7,947 bases of DNA from NCBI GenBank assembly GCA_020047775.1, contig JAIFNK010000049.1:1-7947 (forward strand), given 5' to 3'. Below the pieces are notes generated by a model. The model was given only the letters and a program-made list of their open reading frames with translations, searched no databases and had not been told where the DNA came from. Every line of letters starts with the position of its first letter. The stretch's first letter is position 1. The stretch is from Akkermansia sp. Lineage in GTDB: Bacteria > Verrucomicrobiota > Verrucomicrobiia > Verrucomicrobiales > Akkermansiaceae. Shown piece after piece: positions 6,038 through 7,947 of this stretch. Both the position numbers and the translations under genes were made by a program.

Positions 6038-6640
6038 ATGTGTAACACCTACGAGATCCGGCCCAAGCGCGGTGCCCAGGGCCTGGCGCAGCGGGTGAGT
6101 AACGCGACGGCGAAGCTCGCGTCTGCCCTCGTCCGGAAATCCGATCCCGGCGTCGTGGTGCGTGCCGACGGCCGGGTGGAGATCATGCGCTGGGGATTCC
6201 ACCGGAGCTTCAACCCGGCGATCAACAACGCGCGCTCGGACAAGCTGGAAGACGGGATGTGGCGGGATGCGTTCCACGAGGGCCGCTGCATGATCCCGAT
6301 GACGTTGTTCTACAAGTGGGGGCCGGGTGTCGGTAGCAGAAATCAGGCGCACGAGTTTGATGACCTGGAGGACGATTACCTATGGGCCGCCGGGATCTGG
6401 GAGGAGAATGGGGAGCTTGGCCCGTGCTACTCGATGGTCACAACCGCGTCCTCGCCGTTGATGGCACCGATCCACGACCGGATGCCGGCGCTGCTGCTGC
6501 CGGAAGAAATGCAGGAGTCGCTGGACGGGAGCGGCGGGTGGGATTTCCAGCCCTTCGCCGGGCCTCTGGCGGTAACATCGTGCGAGAGTCCTCTGGCGAA
6601 ACGGCCGGGTAGAGGGGGGCATCAGGCGGAGTTGTTTTAG
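6038..6640 (+). CDS. SRAP-family protein (YedK/HMCES-like) with Glu-to-Lys active-site change
   Basis: 200-aa member of the SOS-response-associated peptidase family, which protects abasic sites in single-stranded DNA by a thiazolidine crosslink formed by Cys2. The start at 6038 is fixed by the family rule that Met is followed by Cys (MCNTYE). Other landmarks are MRWGFHRSFNPAINNARSD (equivalent of YedK N75 at N64), RCMIPMTLFYKWGPG (83-97), AAGIWEE and APIHDRMPALLLP with H146 (equivalent of H160). The usual FYEW motif reads FYKW, so the conserved Glu (E105 in YedK, E127 in HMCES) is Lys93, codon AAG at 6314-6316. The protein is slightly shorter than YedK (222 aa). No LexA-type box was recognised upstream and there is no strong ribosome binding site. 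It is 69 bp before an HTH gene on the same strand. Family assignment is firm; activity is uncertain. Confidence 0.92.
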   Translation: MCNTYEIRPKRGAQGLAQRVSNATAKLASALVRKSDPGVVVRADGRVEIMRWGFHRSFNPAINNARSDKLEDGMWRDAFHEGRCMIPMTLFYKWGPGVGSRNQAHEFDDLEDDYLWAAGIWEENGELGPCYSMVTTASSPLMAPIHDRMPALLLPEEMQESLDGSGGWDFQPFAGPLAVTSCESPLAKRPGRGGHQAELF

Positions 6641-6678
6641 CTCGGTGGGCGGCGCGCGTGTTCTCAATAGGCGCTAAA

Positions 6679-6698
6679 CATCATCAAAAATCATGATG
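6679..6698. repeat. Inverted repeat upstream of the HTH gene
   Basis: The arms CATCAT and ATGATG surround the 8-nt CAAAAATC. It ends 11 bp before the ATG at 6710, a position where a small DNA-binding protein could bind to control its own gene. The arms are short and A/T-rich, so chance is possible. Confidence 0.25.
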
Positions 6699-6709
6699 CC
6701 AGCCTTTAC

Positions 6710-6928
6710 ATGATTCGAATGACCAAGCGTCATCTTTCCTGCCATTTACCCATCACAATACCGCGCATACAGCAGCTTCTGAAACCCCAAGAACTGGCAG
6801 CGATCATCAACGTCAGCGCTCCGACGATCATGAATTGGTATTATGACGGAATCATCCCTGCCCGGGTCCATGTCGGGCGAGTCATTCGGTTCGAGCTGGA
6901 TGCGGAAACGAAGTCCGTCGTGGAGTAA
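6710..6928 (+). CDS. Excisionase-family helix-turn-helix protein
   Basis: 72-aa protein with one winged/MerR-like helix-turn-helix of the excisionase type: LLKPQELAAIINVSAPTIMNWYYDGIIPARVHVGRVIRF in two overlapping blocks, roughly residues 23-61. The order is the typical one: a 'layout' helix (LKPQELAAIINV), a recognition helix (SAPTIMNWYYDG), then a short wing with the conserved G-R-I-R-F ending. Such proteins bend DNA for recombinases or act as small regulators on mobile islands. No recombinase is present in the window. ATG codons at 6710 and 6719 are both possible. Upstream is the SRAP gene, and the next gene is convergent with its stop 20 bp away. Confidence 0.7.
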   Translation: MIRMTKRHLSCHLPITIPRIQQLLKPQELAAIINVSAPTIMNWYYDGIIPARVHVGRVIRFELDAETKSVVE

Positions 6929-6947
6929 AGGTGGTGCGCGCGTGATG

Positions 6948-7349
6948 TCACTTCACCGGCCGCGGCGGAACAGGCGTAATCGTTGCGGCGTTGCATTTCC
7001 CGCTGCCTGAGCTGCTTCCTGTCAGGCGGCCTGAACTGTCGCGTTGACTGCCGGCGAATGATCCCGATGAACTCCCGCTGATGGTAGAGCTGCCAATGAG
7101 GCGACCCGAGGCATCGCGATATTGGGTTTGCGTGCTACCGCCTGCATTCGGGCGGGTGGTGGCGGTGCCGATGATCCGTCCCGAGGCATCCCGCGTGGTG
7201 GCTTGCACGCTGCCGCCCGCCTGTTTTTGGCGGTCGATGGTCTGGACGATCCGCCCTGATGCGTCCCGGACCACTTCCCGACAGGTCTGCGCAGACAGCA
7301 TGGAGGCCAGAGTCAATGAGATCAGGGCGGGGAGGAGTGTCGCTTTCAT
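6948..7349 (-). CDS. Small secreted protein made of 25-residue RDASGR repeats
   Basis: 133-aa protein. Residues 1-20 are a signal peptide (MKATLLPALISLTLASMLSA, cleavage before QTC). The mature part consists of 25-residue repeats starting RDASGR at residues 28, 53 and 78, and a fourth, shorter unit RDSSGRLTG at 103. Each unit continues with a Thr/Ser/Gly/Gln-rich stretch, often containing GGS-x-Q. Cysteines 23 and 119 flank the repeats and could form a disulfide after export. The tail is ITPVPPRPVK. The motif recalls YD/RHS-like repeats but the protein is far too short for an RHS toxin. The frame is open to 7409, but the ATG at 7349 begins exactly at the signal peptide and is preferred. Function is unknown; an extracellular or cell-surface role is inferred. 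Confidence 0.7.
   Translation of the reverse strand: MKATLLPALISLTLASMLSAQTCREVVRDASGRIVQTIDRQKQAGGSVQATTRDASGRIIGTATTRPNAGGSTQTQYRDASGRLIGSSTISGSSSGSFAGSQRDSSGRLTGSSSGSGKCNAATITPVPPRPVK
6990..7268 (-). repeat. 75-bp coding tandem repeat (three full units, one partial)
   Basis: Units of exactly 75 bp occupy 7194-7268, 7119-7193 and 7044-7118, with a partial fourth unit below 7044. The DNA copies differ at many third codon positions while the first six residues stay RD(A/S)SGR, so the array is old rather than freshly duplicated. Confidence 0.7.
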
Positions 7350-7467
7350 AAAAAATTCAACGGAATCAGGGAGCGGTTCATTCAAGCAGAATGGCCAAAC
7401 CATCCTCAATCAAAAACCCCATCCTTGCCCCCACCAAATCTGGCTGCTAGTCACGGGGTCTTCATTC

Positions 7468-7707
7468 ATGATCGAATGGATTCTCCACCGCCCTCCCCAC
7501 GCAAGCAGCCAGTCTGAAATCCGGGTCGCCGAGTTGCTGAGGGGGTTGGCCGAGTCGAGCCATCTGTGGACCGTCATCTGGGGTTACTATTTTATCCTTA
7601 TCGGACTCCCTCCCCACAAAGTTCTCTCCTTTGACTACGACCATTATTCCTGGTTCATGGCCGTCAGTCGCGCGCGGCAGTTGCTGGCGATTGTGGAAAC
7701 GGCATGA
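7468..7707 (+). pseudogene. Internally deleted NERD-domain/superfamily I helicase gene
   Basis: The 79-codon frame from ATG 7468 reads like two distant ends of one large protein joined in frame. Residues 13-42 (SSQSEIRVAELLRGL, then LWTVIWGYYF) resemble the start of nuclease-related-domain (NERD) proteins: a conserved helix followed by the first strand. Residues 62-76 (WFMAVSRARQLLAIV) match motif VI of UvrD-type helicases, consensus (Y/F)VA-x-(S/T)RA, which normally lies near the C-terminus just before the stop, as here. NERD-helicase proteins are typically several hundred residues, so nearly all nuclease and helicase motifs are missing. The junction is somewhere around residues 42-60. No ribosome binding site is visible. 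A real small gene is possible but unlikely. The family reading comes from memory of motifs, not a search. Confidence 0.5.
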
Positions 7708-7753
7708 TTTTTGCCTTAAAAATCGGGAATTGATTCCGTATTTTCAAGGTCGA

Positions 7754-7947
7754 ATGGTTACGCGCCGACTTACATCCGTCTTGGTGAAGCGTTTGTCCCA
7801 GACTCCGGTGGTGGCGCTACTCGGTTCCCGGCAAGTGGGGAAACTCAGAGACGCTCGCGGGCAGGATCAGCTATCTCGAACTCAACCCGCTCAACCTCAC
7901 TGAACTCGGCCCCGGCGACGACGTGATGGACCGGCACTTGTTTCGCG
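7754..7947 (+). pseudogene. Internally deleted AAA ATPase (DUF4143 type), runs off the window
   Basis: The ATG at 7754, preceded by AAGG, encodes VTRRLTSVLVKRLSQTPVV, then ALLGSRQVGK: the N-terminus and Walker A loop of the DUF4143-type ATPase family (usually GPRQVGKTT). Directly after GK (7843) this frame becomes nonsense and stops at 7901-7903. From about 7845 the third frame instead reads SETLAGRISYLELNPLNLTELGP and continues to the window end; that block follows the sensor/GSS region in the same family, normally some 70-90 residues downstream. The rest of the Walker A, Walker B and linking helices are therefore missing, and the join is also out of frame. These ATPases are accessory proteins of unclear role, often on islands. 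Loss of function is nearly certain if the sequence is right. Confidence 0.65.

Noticed and set aside
6990..7268. 75-bp repeats considered as a CRISPR or intergenic repeat array
   Set aside because: The units are contiguous, coding, without spacers, and diverge at silent positions, so they are protein repeats.
6948..7349. Repeat protein considered as an RHS/YD toxin fragment
   Set aside because: It has its own signal peptide and stop, only about four short units, and lacks the YD motif and the RHS core.
7081..7467. In-frame plus-strand extension upstream of the NERD-like ATG at 7468
   Set aside because: It runs antisense through the tandem-repeat secreted protein; the protein-like part begins only at the ATG at 7468.

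Overview
The window (about 60% G+C by eye) looks like part of a Verrucomicrobiota-type chromosome. This is an inference from gene styles: a secreted glycoside hydrolase fused to a 3-keto-disaccharide hydrolase-type domain (DUF1080), small excisionase-like HTH proteins, a tRNA with a repeat-rich integration-type flank, and genes largely without Shine-Dalgarno sites. No rRNA or marker gene here fixes the taxonomy.

Left part (1-3435): conserved housekeeping genes on the minus strand. These are RNase PH (rph, 164-946), a methyltransferase close to the mycobacterial Rv2952 type (1685-2482) and ribulose-phosphate 3-epimerase (rpe, 2508-3194). rpe and the methyltransferase are 25 bp apart and probably co-transcribed. 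A plus-strand tRNA-Ala(CGC) lies divergently upstream of rpe (3363-3435). Between rph and the methyltransferase is a broken secreted-protein gene: a signal peptide joined, through a frameshift, directly to the C-terminal domain of a glycoside-hydrolase-like protein. A possible C-terminal gene stub sits at the far left.

Middle (3436-6037): the tRNA is followed by a terminator-like hairpin and short direct repeats resembling an integrase attachment region. Next comes a small HTH protein without a clear start, but no integrase is present. A large secreted two-domain carbohydrate-active protein (GH-A-like plus DUF1080) follows on the minus strand. It is bracketed by a 14-bp direct repeat and a cluster of CAACGGG motifs, and its candidate promoter is overlapped by an inverted repeat.

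Right part (6038-7947): accessory genes. These are an SRAP (YedK/HMCES-like) protein with Lys in place of the usual active-site Glu, a 72-aa excisionase-like HTH protein, a small secreted protein built of 25-residue repeats, and two gene relics. The first relic joins a NERD-like N-terminus to a superfamily I helicase motif VI C-terminus. The second joins the P-loop of a DUF4143-type ATPase to its downstream LAGRISYLEL region in another frame.

The main theme is decay. At least three genes keep recognisable N- and C-terminal ends but have lost the middle. I see no complete defence, CRISPR or biosynthetic system, and I do not claim a new one. The most notable items are the repeated internal deletions, the SRAP active-site substitution, the tandem-repeat secreted protein and the motif cluster around the glycoside hydrolase gene.
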